From: Peteryoungia aggregata LMG 23059
Lineage (GTDB): Bacteria > Pseudomonadota > Alphaproteobacteria > Rhizobiales > Rhizobiaceae
Assembly: GCF_030814435.1 (NCBI RefSeq)
Contig: NZ_JAUSUW010000003.1
Span: 248,001-312,000 of the forward strand
Reading direction: 5' to 3'
DNA length: 64,000 nt
Part shown: positions 17,632-27,500 of the stretch, piece after piece
How positions within the stretch are numbered: the stretch's first letter is position 1
Layout: each line of letters starts with the position of its first letter
Made by a program: the position numbers and the translations under genes
The notes under the pieces: generated by a model
Seen by the model: only the letters and a program-made list of their open reading frames with translations
Database searches by the model: none
Told to the model about the DNA's origin: nothing

Positions 17632-18053
17632 GTCGTCGCCGCCAGGGCACGCGCGATGGCGGCGATCCGGGCGGCTGATGCCCCTTCCTCAAGACGGATC
17701 GTCACTGGGCCAAGAACGATCTCAGGGCGACTAACCGTTTTAGGAGGCGGTTCCGAAACTGGCGGATCGACGATCACCGCCGCGAACTCTACCGCATCCT
17801 CCGGTGCGGGCAGGATCAGCTTGCCCTGCCGCGCCATTGTCCGCCAGGTTGAAAGGCTGTTCGCTCGCAATCCATAGCGCTGCGCAACTTCATTGACCGT
17901 CGTACCAGGCCGCAAGCTTTCCGAAACGATCTTCGCTTTGACCTCGTCCGGCCATTGACGATGAACCTCACGTACAGGATTCCTGGTTGTGAGAAACTCC
18001 AATGTAGTCTCCATGGAGAAACTCCCGTTCTTCATCCATGGAATGTCGATCAC
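17628..18053 (-). CDS. tnpA: IS66 family accessory protein TnpA
   Basis: A 141-residue protein with an N-terminal helix-turn-helix of the transposase_8 type (WPDEVKAKIV, VNEVAQRYGLRANSLSTW). The first 13 residues may be untranslated: an ATG at 18014 gives METTLEFL as an alternative start. It is the first gene of the IS66 operon. Confidence 0.88.
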   Translation of the reverse strand: MIDIPWMKNGSFSMETTLEFLTTRNPVREVHRQWPDEVKAKIVSESLRPGTTVNEVAQRYGLRANSLSTWRTMARQGKLILPAPEDAVEFAAVIVDPPVSEPPPKTVSRPEIVLGPVTIRLEEGASAARIAAIARALAATT

Positions 18054-18610
18054 AGATCAGGCGGCAACGAGCAACGTGGGAGTGGGACAGCGGTTACGAT
18101 GAGGCGGATGTCAGCCATGCTGAACTGTTCGGAGCAGCGGAGATCGCAGGATCGTATAATCTGAAGGCCAGTCATCGAGTTGCACGGGAAGTTACCCGCA
18201 AGCAGGGATATGTCTGGGAAGCTTTCGAAAATATGGCTATTCAGAATGGTGCCCGGCTTACAAAGCCACGTCACGCCAAGGGCTACGAGGTCGATGGACT
18301 AGTAGATAACGCCGGCGAAAAATTCTTGCTTGAGATCAAGACGACCGTGCTCGCCTCGGACGTCTATACAGGTGTCGGCCAGCTTCATCTTTATAATAAG
18401 CTGATACCTAGCGTGAAAAGTGCACACAAGATACTGCTACTCCCGGGTACACTGGGCGAAGAAATCAAAGCTGCCGTCTCATCGACGGGCATTGCGGTGC
18501 TAGCCTATGACATGAGGTATCAAAACGACCACCTGATGATTACGTTCCCTGAAGAAACGAGATTGTTTTTCGGGTTCCTGCCATCAAAGGCGAACCTGGA
18601 AGAGAACTGA
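18038..18610 (+). pseudogene. PD-(D/E)XK nuclease-like protein, probably 5'-truncated by IS66
   Basis: The 190-codon frame begins inside the IS66 end; roughly the first 20 codons are IS DNA and host sequence starts after 18097. The host part has a nuclease core: Asp86 in YEVDGLV, Glu99-x-Lys101 in LLEIKTT and Gln115 in GVGQLHLY, the D-ExK-Q order of restriction-endonuclease-like folds (Mrr/VRR type). No Met suits a start until MAIQNG (residue 66), which lies just before the core, so an original N-terminal region has probably been lost. It may be a remnant of a restriction or defence gene. An exact family is not recognised. Confidence 0.55.
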
Positions 18611-18733
18611 ATGGATCCCGATAGAAGCGCGTTTCCTGTCGCCCGCGGTTCCCCGCATGAGAAGCTAATATTCCGTGTAGCAGAACAGACACAAAACTAA
18701 AAAACGAGTGAGTTGGCACTCTACTAGCTGTCA

Positions 18734-20596
18734 CTACTTGTACTTGTACTTGATGTGACGGATTTGTGTCTTAAAAAAATCCTCTAATTCGTGCCGCGTC
18801 CGAAGCGCATCCCGCAGGTCCGCGCCAGATATGGGAACGACCAAGGGCATGGCGGGATTCGACGCATTAAGAGCCAAGGCATCGTAGGCGATTTTGGTGA
18901 ACCCATTCATTGAAATGATGAAACCAAGTTTCACGCGAGCATTCGCGATCTTGCCCATGAAGCCATTGGCATCAGAGACTGGCGAATGTCCCAAGAGATT
19001 TTTGCATTCGACAAGAAAATCCCCGCCGAAATCTGCCCAGAAGGGGCCTGGGACCACATTCTCGACCATAATGTCTATCTCGCCAACGTGTAGATTGGCT
19101 CGACTGGAGACTATTTTAAATAGTCCGCTTAGTAGACGGATGCAAAACTGTTCGAACAATTCGCCTCTCTTGTGACTGGTTAGCTGTACGTTTGAGGCAG
19201 TATCTAACAGGTTAAGGAGCTCGGAGGGTTCATCAAGCTCCGGCGAAATTTTGTCGAATATGTTAGAATGGCTCGCCTCATTTTCGGAGCGACCGACGAG
19301 CTTCTGCATGAAGGCATCTCCAAGGACGCGGCGCAGATTCTGGATTACATAGGTTTCAAGTGCAGCATTACTTGATTTGGCCTCCCTCAGAAAGTTCACA
19401 GCATCGGTGAACATGCCGGCACCGACCGCGGCTTCAACTAGTGGAGAGACATCCGAGACAAGGCCCGCGCCAAATTCTGTGACAGCAGTTCGATCACCCT
19501 GTTTGATTCGATTAACGAAAAAGCTCGGCTCGTTTCGATAATGCCACGCAAGGAAATACTCCTCGATCGATCTATGACTGAACCCGATCCTCCCCTGCGA
19601 CCATTCAGCAACGAATGTTGGATTGCGGTTGGTTAAGAATTCTACGACCTCGGCCCCACGCCCGGTGACCTTCCGGGCAATGGTTGCAATCTGCTCGTGG
19701 GAAGCTTCATGAATCTGTTGCTCAGAGAAGAATTGGGCAATTTCACCGAGCAAACTCAGAAGTTCGCCGCGGCTACACGCCGGCGATCGAACCAACGAAA
19801 ACTCGCGGTCGATCGATACGTCAACAAAGTCTTGATATACCCCGGAGCGAAGCGTGGGGAGAGCTCCCTTAGCTTCAAATATCTCCAACATGAACTCTGT
19901 CATCATCGGACTCTGCAGGATGGAAGCGCCAGCAGCGTTTCTCGCAATCTGGTCCAAGAACCGATCGATAAGGCCACTGCTTTCGATCCATCGGGCACGA
20001 AGAAGCGCCTCGACGCTGTCCAAATCCAGAGGCTCTAGCGATATTACTGCAAAGCCCTTAAGATTGGCGGTCAATGACATGGGTCGAGAGGAGACTAGGC
20101 CCTGAAGTTTTGGAAACTGCCTGAAAAGGTCAGTTAGACGGCCGATGACGGCGGCGTCTGGAACCTCATCCAGAGCATCTGCAAGTAGAAACAGCTTGCC
20201 GAGTTCCATCATGGTAGAAAGCTCTTGACGCTCAAGCTGTTCTCCGGTGCGCGAACCAATAAGGGTTGCCAAAGCCTCTAAGATGTCCGGTACCCCAGCG
20301 ATTTCGCCGATTTCGGTCGGCCCCAACACCAGGGGGCAAATTTCAGTCGTCGGGGAAGCAAGGAAACGCTCACCCAAATCAGCCGCGACCTGCCCTAGAA
20401 GAGTCGTTTTTCCAGCGCCGGCAGACCCGATTAGAATCGATCTTGGAAACCGCTGAAGTAGATCCGAAGCCTTTAATCGCTCACCGTCCGGTCCCAAAAT
20501 GTACCGGTCCACAATCGTCGGCCTGCCGTCGTGCCTCGGCCGGGTGATGCCGAGATACGCCCATCGTTTCGCCGAGTATGCCAGATGCCTCAACAT
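18734..20596 (-). CDS. STAND/NACHT-like NTPase with C-terminal Mrr-like nuclease domain
   Basis: A 620-residue protein. The NTPase domain has Walker A GSAGAGKTT (57-65) and the acidic Walker B LLADALDE (127-134), with the DxxDE spacing of NACHT-type STAND ATPases. A helical middle follows. The C-terminal part (about 475-620) reads as a restriction-endonuclease fold: FEQFCIRLL, GEID with Asp508, then Glu530-x-Lys532 in LVECKN. Such architectures serve in phage defence, where a sensor triggers the nuclease. Here the nuclease is C-terminal, whereas Avs and most bNACHT proteins carry effectors at the N-terminus. It has low-GC-style codon use relative to the core genes, no partner gene and a divergent promoter region shared with the FAD-protein operon. 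Confidence 0.7.
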   Translation of the reverse strand: MLRHLAYSAKRWAYLGITRPRHDGRPTIVDRYILGPDGERLKASDLLQRFPRSILIGSAGAGKTTLLGQVAADLGERFLASPTTEICPLVLGPTEIGEIAGVPDILEALATLIGSRTGEQLERQELSTMMELGKLFLLADALDEVPDAAVIGRLTDLFRQFPKLQGLVSSRPMSLTANLKGFAVISLEPLDLDSVEALLRARWIESSGLIDRFLDQIARNAAGASILQSPMMTEFMLEIFEAKGALPTLRSGVYQDFVDVSIDREFSLVRSPACSRGELLSLLGEIAQFFSEQQIHEASHEQIATIARKVTGRGAEVVEFLTNRNPTFVAEWSQGRIGFSHRSIEEYFLAWHYRNEPSFFVNRIKQGDRTAVTEFGAGLVSDVSPLVEAAVGAGMFTDAVNFLREAKSSNAALETYVIQNLRRVLGDAFMQKLVGRSENEASHSNIFDKISPELDEPSELLNLLDTASNVQLTSHKRGELFEQFCIRLLSGLFKIVSSRANLHVGEIDIMVENVVPGPFWADFGGDFLVECKNLLGHSPVSDANGFMGKIANARVKLGFIISMNGFTKIAYDALALNASNPAMPLVVPISGADLRDALRTRHELEDFFKTQIRHIKYKYK

Positions 20597-21321
20597 TAAA
20601 AATCCTACCCTAATGGTTCAATTATCCAATCAGCACACTTTCATGTTCCATTGTGCAATTAACAGACATCCGCCTACTAGTAACGCTCGGCGCCGGCTGC
20701 ATAAGGTGAAAACCCCAAGACCGCGAACCGCGCATTGCGAGGAATCTTCCCCTTGGTCATCCGAAATCAATCGCAGAGCTCGAGCGCGGACTTCCTGTGA
20801 AGATTTGTTTGTAGTCTGGCTCATACCCGCTCCACTTTCTCAGAAGTTGGAGCCTCCGGCAAACTCGGTGCGGTTGAGGTGAAATGCGTGAAGCCCGATT
20901 GAGCGAGCCGTTGTCCTGTTTCTCAATCAACGCCCCAGAGAAAAAAGTGTGGCTTACCGTTCGGCGAGAGAGTGCGGAAGGGCCCGGTTGCTATGATCGT
21001 ATCTCTTCTGAAACACCTTGAAGCCGGATCAGCATAGCTCACCTTCAGCCATCGGCAGCACGTTTATCGCAACCTTACCTTTACTCATCTCTGGAAATAC
21101 GCGCGTAGATGTGCAATCAAATATGTGATGAGAGATTACGTAGGGAGGCACTGATGACGGCAAGAAAGGTATTTGCGCACTGCTTCGGGCAGCGACGCAG
21201 GTCAATCGCGAACACAGATACTCCTTAAAAAGCCAACTATCGTGGACACCATGCCGATCAGTTTCAATCAATTCGGCTCGCGGAAACTCGAGGACACGGT
21301 TGAGGCGGACATTCCAGCTCC
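20597..21321. other. 725-bp divergent spacer with IS3 remnant
   Basis: This spacer lies between the NTPase gene and the FAD-protein operon. Besides the short IS3 orfA remnant at 20735-20824 I see no convincing gene. Both neighbouring transcription units must start here. Confidence 0.5.
20735..20824 (-). pseudogene. IS3-family transposase OrfA, N-terminal fragment
   Basis: The first about 30 codons (MSQTTNKSSQEVRARALRLI, then a DDQGEDSS stretch) match the start of rhizobial IS3-group OrfA proteins, which normally continue into a helix-turn-helix. Here the similarity stops and the frame continues into unrelated sequence. It is a decayed scar of an insertion sequence in the spacer. Confidence 0.5.
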
Positions 21322-23820
21322 ATGTTAAGTCCTACAGACACTATTGCTGGTTCCAGCATCAACGCCCACCCAGGAGTTTACGTCCTCGGATCCTTCGATA
21401 CCCGGATAACGTTCTACTCGCAGCAAGTCAGGGCTCTCGAGCTCGCCCATGCGCTCTTTTATGAGCACAGGCTCCCAGCCAATGCGCGGGTTGCGGTCAT
21501 TGGCGGAGGCGCAGCAGGCTTAACACTTGCTGCAGGCCTCGCCATGCAAGGTGGTGTCATTGTCCACTTGTTTGAAAAGGCGCAACATTTGTTGCCTTTG
21601 CAGGGGGATTCACAGCGTCGGCGTCTCGATCCACATATCTACGATTGGCCGAATCCAGACGCTGACCACGAAAGAGCGGAATTGCCGTTGCTGGATTGGC
21701 GTTCGGGGTCGGCAATCGACGTCCGAAGGGCCGTCCTGCGGGAGTTCAGCGAAGTTCAAATGGCGACTGAAGATCGTCTATTGGTTCGCACGAGGCATGC
21801 AATCACAGCGATCACACCGCAAGCCGGTCGTTTCATCGTTTCTTTTGAGCGAGAAGCCGACGGAGGCGCGCGCGAGACTGCTAGCCAAGAGTTTGATATC
21901 GTCGTGCTCGCCATTGGCTTCGGCCTCGAAAACCCTTTCGCGCTACCTGGAACAGAAACCCCTAGCTACTGGCGCGACGCGGGTGTGCCAGGAGCCGAGA
22001 TTGCGGGGAACGCTCGGCCAACTTTTCTCGTAAGCGGCAATGGCGACGGCGGCCTGATCGATCTTATTGCGGCTGCGAGTTCAACGTTCCGCCACGATGA
22101 TATCGTCCGAGGCATCGCGCAGCGGCAAGGCGTGCAGGCCTTGCGAGGCCCGTTGTTAGCGATCGACACTCAGGCGCTCGCGGCCGAGTCTATGGGGCAA
22201 GGTTTCGATTTCATCGCCGCGTATGAAAATGCAATTGGCGTCGAAGTCGAAAATCTTGGACTTGTAGACCAGATGCGCGAGCAGATGCGCGTAGGCGTGC
22301 AGCTGTTTTTTCAAACGCGCGAGAACGAACTTCTATCGATCAGAACAGCCCGTTTAAATCGTCTCGCTGTCTTTCTCTTGAAAAAGGCCTGCGAACGACC
22401 GGGCCCCGAAAGCTTCACGCACGTCACCTGTAGTGATGTACAGCAACTGACGTCTCAGCCAGGGGACCGTATTGGGTCGAGGCGATTCATTTGTGGGACG
22501 ACTACGGTCGTGGCCGACTGGGTAATTGCGCGGCGCGGTCCAGGACGTGATGCGATCCGCCAACCATTCGAAAACCTACTCGCCGGTTACGAGGCCGAAC
22601 ATGCGCAATGGGTAACGGCCTTTCCTGTTGACAGTATTGCTCCCAAGCTTAATCCGGCGACACGAGAACACTTCGTGCGGCTGTCTCGCCAAGCCCGATT
22701 GCCTCCACCGCGTTACCACATCGATGCGATACTGGCCGCGGTTCCGCAGAGCAGCAAGCTCTGGCTGGTCGATAACCTTGCGCGCTGGAGCGGAGATACA
22801 CCACTCGCTGACGTCGCCACATTTTGGTCTGACGATAGTACGGCGCGTGAACTCACCGTCATCGATCCGCCCGACCAACTTGGACCGGCCCTTGCTCATG
22901 CTATCGCGCGTCTCGCGATTCACTCGCCACGCGCAAGCTTTTTCGTAGATGTCGCCCGCTGGCGACCGTTCCTGACATTGCTCTCAAGCGAGTCGCCCAG
23001 CGCAGCCGATTTGCGGCTGCCCGGCTTGCGGGCGCTGGGTGGCAATCCCTCCATCCTTAATTCGGTGGCCATGGCGCCTAATGACCTGGCTACAGACATC
23101 AACAGGACGCTCGACAACTGGTTGCTCGAGGCTGTCGACTATCATCTTCGACGCTATATCGGTCACGCGGAGGATCCGGGCCACCTGGTGTCATTTGTGT
23201 CAGCGGCAGATATTCGCCAGCAAATGGGACCGATTTGGCAGGGCTGGATCCACCGATTTCGAACCGAGCCCGGACTGCTTCCCCGCTTTTTCGGCCTTGC
23301 AGTCTGCGCGAAGGACGATGAAGAGGCAGGGCTGGAAGGTTCGGTCCTCGCCGGACGCTTGCTGCTTACGCCCTTGATCCGTGCTTGCGCAGTAGCGCTC
23401 ACGGTTGCGACCACTTGGCAGGTCATCGCGCCACGTGATAGCCGACCCGGAAATTTACGTCGTGACATTAACGGGGCTATGCGGTCAGGCCATACTTGCG
23501 CAGCAGCCTTCATTGACAATGAAGACATGGCAATCATGGCGTTGCGGCATGCCTGGACCACCGAATTTGTTCTCCTTCCGATGCAAGCGGTCCCAGCCGC
23601 CATGATCGTCGGAGCCAACAACTCGCTTAACAACACCAGCAATGTTATACCGCTAATTGGTCAATCAGGTGCCGATGGAAAGCTGATGCTCACGGTCGAT
23701 CAGCGCTTTCGCATCGCGGCCCAGGCCGGTGCACAGGAGCTCAGCAACCTTCTGCAAGGTATCGAGGAAAATCACTTCGCCCAATTGAGAGCCGCTATCA
23801 TTCCCGCAGGAGGCACCTAG
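21322..23820 (+). CDS. FAD/NAD(P)-binding protein, probable effector of an ABC-3C/Lamassu-like system
   Basis: An 832-residue protein. Residues 57-67 (VAVIGGGAAGL) form a Rossmann dinucleotide site, followed by an acidic FEK at the end of the second strand and the late VLAIGFG strand (195-201), as in flavin monooxygenase and FAD-dependent reductase folds. The C-terminal about 400 residues match no enzyme I recognise and could couple the protein to its partners. The next gene overlaps its stop by one base (TAGTG), and an SMC-like ATPase follows. This layout resembles ABC three-component systems, in particular Lamassu types with FMO-like effectors. Oxidoreductase chemistry, perhaps NAD(P) depletion, is inferred. 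Confidence 0.65.
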   Translation: MLSPTDTIAGSSINAHPGVYVLGSFDTRITFYSQQVRALELAHALFYEHRLPANARVAVIGGGAAGLTLAAGLAMQGGVIVHLFEKAQHLLPLQGDSQRRRLDPHIYDWPNPDADHERAELPLLDWRSGSAIDVRRAVLREFSEVQMATEDRLLVRTRHAITAITPQAGRFIVSFEREADGGARETASQEFDIVVLAIGFGLENPFALPGTETPSYWRDAGVPGAEIAGNARPTFLVSGNGDGGLIDLIAAASSTFRHDDIVRGIAQRQGVQALRGPLLAIDTQALAAESMGQGFDFIAAYENAIGVEVENLGLVDQMREQMRVGVQLFFQTRENELLSIRTARLNRLAVFLLKKACERPGPESFTHVTCSDVQQLTSQPGDRIGSRRFICGTTTVVADWVIARRGPGRDAIRQPFENLLAGYEAEHAQWVTAFPVDSIAPKLNPATREHFVRLSRQARLPPPRYHIDAILAAVPQSSKLWLVDNLARWSGDTPLADVATFWSDDSTARELTVIDPPDQLGPALAHAIARLAIHSPRASFFVDVARWRPFLTLLSSESPSAADLRLPGLRALGGNPSILNSVAMAPNDLATDINRTLDNWLLEAVDYHLRRYIGHAEDPGHLVSFVSAADIRQQMGPIWQGWIHRFRTEPGLLPRFFGLAVCAKDDEEAGLEGSVLAGRLLLTPLIRACAVALTVATTWQVIAPRDSRPGNLRRDINGAMRSGHTCAAAFIDNEDMAIMALRHAWTTEFVLLPMQAVPAAMIVGANNSLNNTSNVIPLIGQSGADGKLMLTVDQRFRIAAQAGAQELSNLLQGIEENHFAQLRAAIIPAGGT

Positions 23821-24521
23821 TGAGCGAATCCTTAGCGACATCGCCTGCCCAAGAGGCTCTGGATACGGTCGAACGTTTGCTTATCCACCGAGCGATGACC
23901 ATCGGCCTTCCTGTCGAAGCAAAACCTAATTTTGCCGGCACCATCTTCGCCGGTGGCAGTGACACACCTTCGGCCCGGATCGAGGCCAGCGACCTGCCCA
24001 ATCACGTTCGAGGCCTGCTGATCGGACGCTATCCAGTACTGTTGACGCTGCTGCCCGAGGCTCCCAATGATGAGGGACTTAGCGACGTCATCCGGCGCGT
24101 GCGCAACCAGTGCGTCGTGGCTCGTTCCTATCTAAGCCCGTCGGCAGCACTCGACCTCCATGCGATTTTGCTCGGCCCCCGAAGCAGCGAAGGCGTCGAC
24201 CGATGGCGCGCGCTTGCACTTATCGCCGAGCGAGATGAACGTGTTGCCCGCAAACTTGTCTGGCTGCGACCGAAGGATGCTAATGCTGACGAACAGAGTT
24301 TCGACGATTTTTCGAAACGAAGCTTCCTCGCCCGGCCCTGGGTCACCGACGCCATCTTTTCCATGGCGCCACTCGACAATGTAAGCCGGGCGGCATCGTA
24401 TGGTGAAGTTCCCAGGGACACCGCCGGAGAATGGATCCGTGCGGCGAGCGAGCCTGGGGTCGATGCAGACCAGCTGGTCGACGAGCTGGTGGCTTCTTGG
24501 CAGCGACGGAGCGCGCAATGA
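23820..24521 (+). CDS. ABC-3C middle-component-like protein
   Basis: A 233-residue soluble protein that starts with GTG overlapping the preceding stop and ends in an ATGA overlap with the ATPase gene, so all three genes are translationally linked. The ERDERVARKLVWLRP segment (137-151) and the VRNQCVVARSYLS stretch resemble middle components (MC1-type) of ABC three-component systems, comparable to LmuC of Lamassu. No catalytic motif is evident. Its expected role is to bridge the effector and the SMC-like ATPase. Confidence 0.55.
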   Translation: MSESLATSPAQEALDTVERLLIHRAMTIGLPVEAKPNFAGTIFAGGSDTPSARIEASDLPNHVRGLLIGRYPVLLTLLPEAPNDEGLSDVIRRVRNQCVVARSYLSPSAALDLHAILLGPRSSEGVDRWRALALIAERDERVARKLVWLRPKDANADEQSFDDFSKRSFLARPWVTDAIFSMAPLDNVSRAASYGEVPRDTAGEWIRAASEPGVDADQLVDELVASWQRRSAQ

Positions 24522-27500
24522 GCAAAACGTTTCTTCGGGAAGTTCATCTACATGATTTTCGAACGTTTGGGGATTTCACGCTTCCGTTGGCCCCCGGCCC
24601 TGGCCTGACCCTGCTCGTCGGAACGAATGGACTTGGTAAAAGCAGCTTCTTCGATGGGATAGAATGGGGTTTGACCGGCAGAATCCGACGCTTCGAGAAT
24701 TACGTCGGGCGGCTTAAGGAGAGCGACTATATCACCCGCCGGGACGCGCCGGCTGGGATGCATCGGGTCAGCCTCACATTTACCGATGGTGAGCCTTTAA
24801 CGCGCGGGTTGTTTGAGGAGCCAGATCAAAGCGTACTGAAGGCTCTGCTCAAAGATTCCAAGTGGACCGAGATAGGCGACATCGGGGCCTATCTCGGCTT
24901 TACCCATTTTCTCGGGCAAGCGTCCCAACAACGCTTCACCAGCCGCGACAAGAACGATCAATGGCAAGCGCTCAAGGGTCCGAGTGGCATCGACCGACTG
25001 GAAGCGATCCGCACTGCCCTCCGCGGCCGTTTGACAATGAACGCATTCAAGCGCCGGGCAGAAAACGAGGAGAACGCTGTTGCGGTAGCCGCTCGCGCAC
25101 TTGAGGAATGGCAGGCAAATACGGCGAAGCTTACCGAGCTGGGTTCGCGTGGCGCCGCACTAGGTGCGCAGTCCGAAGCTGCGCTTCAACAGCGCTTGGC
25201 TGTCATTGAAAGTTCTCTCTTTTCCGACCGTGATCTAACCGGTGGCTTGGCAGATCGCCTGCTTCGGGTCCGGTCAGCGATCGAAGGCGAAGAGAACAGG
25301 CTTGCACACGATCGTGCCGCATCCAAGGGTCTTCGGGCTATCGTCGAACAGTTCGCCTCGTCATCTGCCATCATCGAAACTCAGGGGGCCCGAAAAACTG
25401 CAGCTGATCAAGCAGTTGCGACAGCGACAGCGCAGCTGACTGAGGCTATGCTGTCGGCAAACCAGGCAGACAAGGCCGCCGCGCAGCAAGCTGAGCTGGT
25501 CGCTCGCGCTGAGTCCGAGTATGACGAGCGCGTTCGCGAGCGCGCGGCAATAGCCGAGTTTTCCACTCTACGCGCAGAGCAGGAAAGCATTCTCGCTCTG
25601 GCGGAAACGCTTAAGGCTGATCGAGATCTCTGCCAGCAAAATACCGCGGACGCACAGGTCGATCTCGAACGCGCTCATCAGGCCCAGACAACTCTCGGTC
25701 GCTTGGATGGCGAGCAAGCGACAATTCAAATTTGGTCGTTGCGTGCGGCAGATTTGCAGGCGCAGGAAGTCTCGGCGCGCGAGCAGCGCAATGCAGCCAA
25801 TGCGGCTGGGGTTGCGGCTGAGCGGGCGCGCAGCGAGCTGCACGCCCTCGAACGTGCCGCCATCGAAACCGAAAATGCTGAAGCCATGGCCCGAGATCGG
25901 TTGGTGGCCCACCAGCGCGATGCGTCCGAACTGGCCGAGCTTCTGTCAGGCCTCACCGCCCATATCGGACACGACGATATCGACTGCCCGGTCTGTGCCA
26001 CACGGTTCGAGCCCGGCGACCTTCAGAAACGTGCTCGCAATGCCTTGGCCGCACAGGACGTCCAGCTGGCGGAGCAAGTGCGTACTGTCGGCGCGCTTGC
26101 AGATGCAACCGAAACGGCAAGGCAGGCACTCATCAAGGCGCGGGCTGTGATTTCTGCTGCTGCCGAGGCCGAAATTTTCGCGCGAAATGCAGAGGAAGCC
26201 GCGGCCATGGATCGAGCCGCAATCGCTGAGGCTTTTAATGTCCCCGCCGAAACGGATTTGAGAGCACTTGTCGGTGATCGACTGGCGCAGGCCGGTCGTG
26301 CGCGGGCTGCTCATGTTCGAGATGCGGGTGGCAGCTCGATCGATGTCAGCACTGCGCAATCGCGCCTCAACGCACTGACTGCGTCACTCGCTTCTCTCGA
26401 CGAACGGTTGGCAATCACAGTCCAGCGCCGAACAGTCAACGAGACCACGCTGAAATCTTTAGGTGAACGTCTAGCCGCGCTCGCACAGCCATGGAGCAGC
26501 GAAGCTGCCAACGAGGCTGTCGAGGCACAGGGCAAGGTGTTGGAGACAGCCCGCGCGAGCCTGGACGACCTTTCGGTCAAAAGGGCAGCCGCCGCCAATG
26601 CAGAATCGGCGGCGCGCGAGCGCCTCGCGACGGCTGAGGCTGATCGGGATCGAAGTTTCGCGGTGATTTCCGATGCTAACGCCTCCCGCTCCTCGGCACT
26701 GAAGGCATGGCAGGAAGCCGGCTTGTCAGAAAACCCCTCCTCACAGGCTATTGAGGCGCGTATTGCGGCTTTGGGCGACCGCGCAATCGCGCTCGCACAT
26801 TATTCCGAAGATATGGGAGCGCTTTCTCGGGGCTACGAAGCATGGCTTGGGCAAAATGAGCTCCACGAGCTGCGCAGCCTTATGGAACGGCTTGGTGGGT
26901 CCGGCGCGGCGGACAATCCTGTCGCTCGCGAGCAGACCCTGCAGGCAGAGCTCGCGGCAGCACGCACCGCTCTCCATCTGACCAACGAGGCACGTGAAGC
27001 CGTGATGGTCTACGGCGAGAAGCTCAAGGAGGAAGCCGATAGCTTCTCGGCGAAATTCCTGTTGCCTCTCAATGACCTGATCGATTCATTCAACCGCGCG
27101 CTGTTAAGCACCCCCGGTGAAACCGTGCAATTCACGGCCGAGCACACTGTCGAACGAACGTCGCTTGGCATGGAGCTGCGCTATGCCGATCCGATCGAAA
27201 ATGCCCAGTACAGGACATCCTTACCGCCGCAGCTGGTCTTGAGCGAGGGCCAGATGGCGGCCAACGGCTTCAGCATCCTATGCGCTGCAAGCACCGCCTA
27301 TCGCTGGTCTCGCTGGCGCGCGCTCTTGCTCGATGATCCCTTGCAGCACAATGACATCATTCATGCGGCAGCCTTCGTCGACGTGATGCGCAATCTGGTG
27401 GAGCTCGAGGGGTATCAGTTGCTAATGTCTAGCCATAAGCGCGACGAAGGCGAATTCATTGCACGCAAGTTCGATGCGGCAGGCTTGCCTTGCACCGTAG

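Larger units (their letters stand above)
15628..18097 (-). mobile_element. IS66-family insertion sequence
   Basis: All three IS66 genes are present and intact: tnpC, tnpB and tnpA, on the minus strand. The tnpA-side end probably lies at 18097, where the element reads GTAAC inward, as expected of IS66 ends. I could not place the end beyond tnpC (somewhere in 15570-15627), nor find a matching 8-bp target duplication, so one end may have been altered by a deletion or rearrangement. Confidence 0.8.

Noticed and set aside
15590..18097. Similar GGGACAGCG stretches at both sides of the IS66 element as its terminal repeats
   Set aside because: They are in the same orientation, not inverted, and IS66 ends should be inverted. 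I could not confirm the tnpC-side end.
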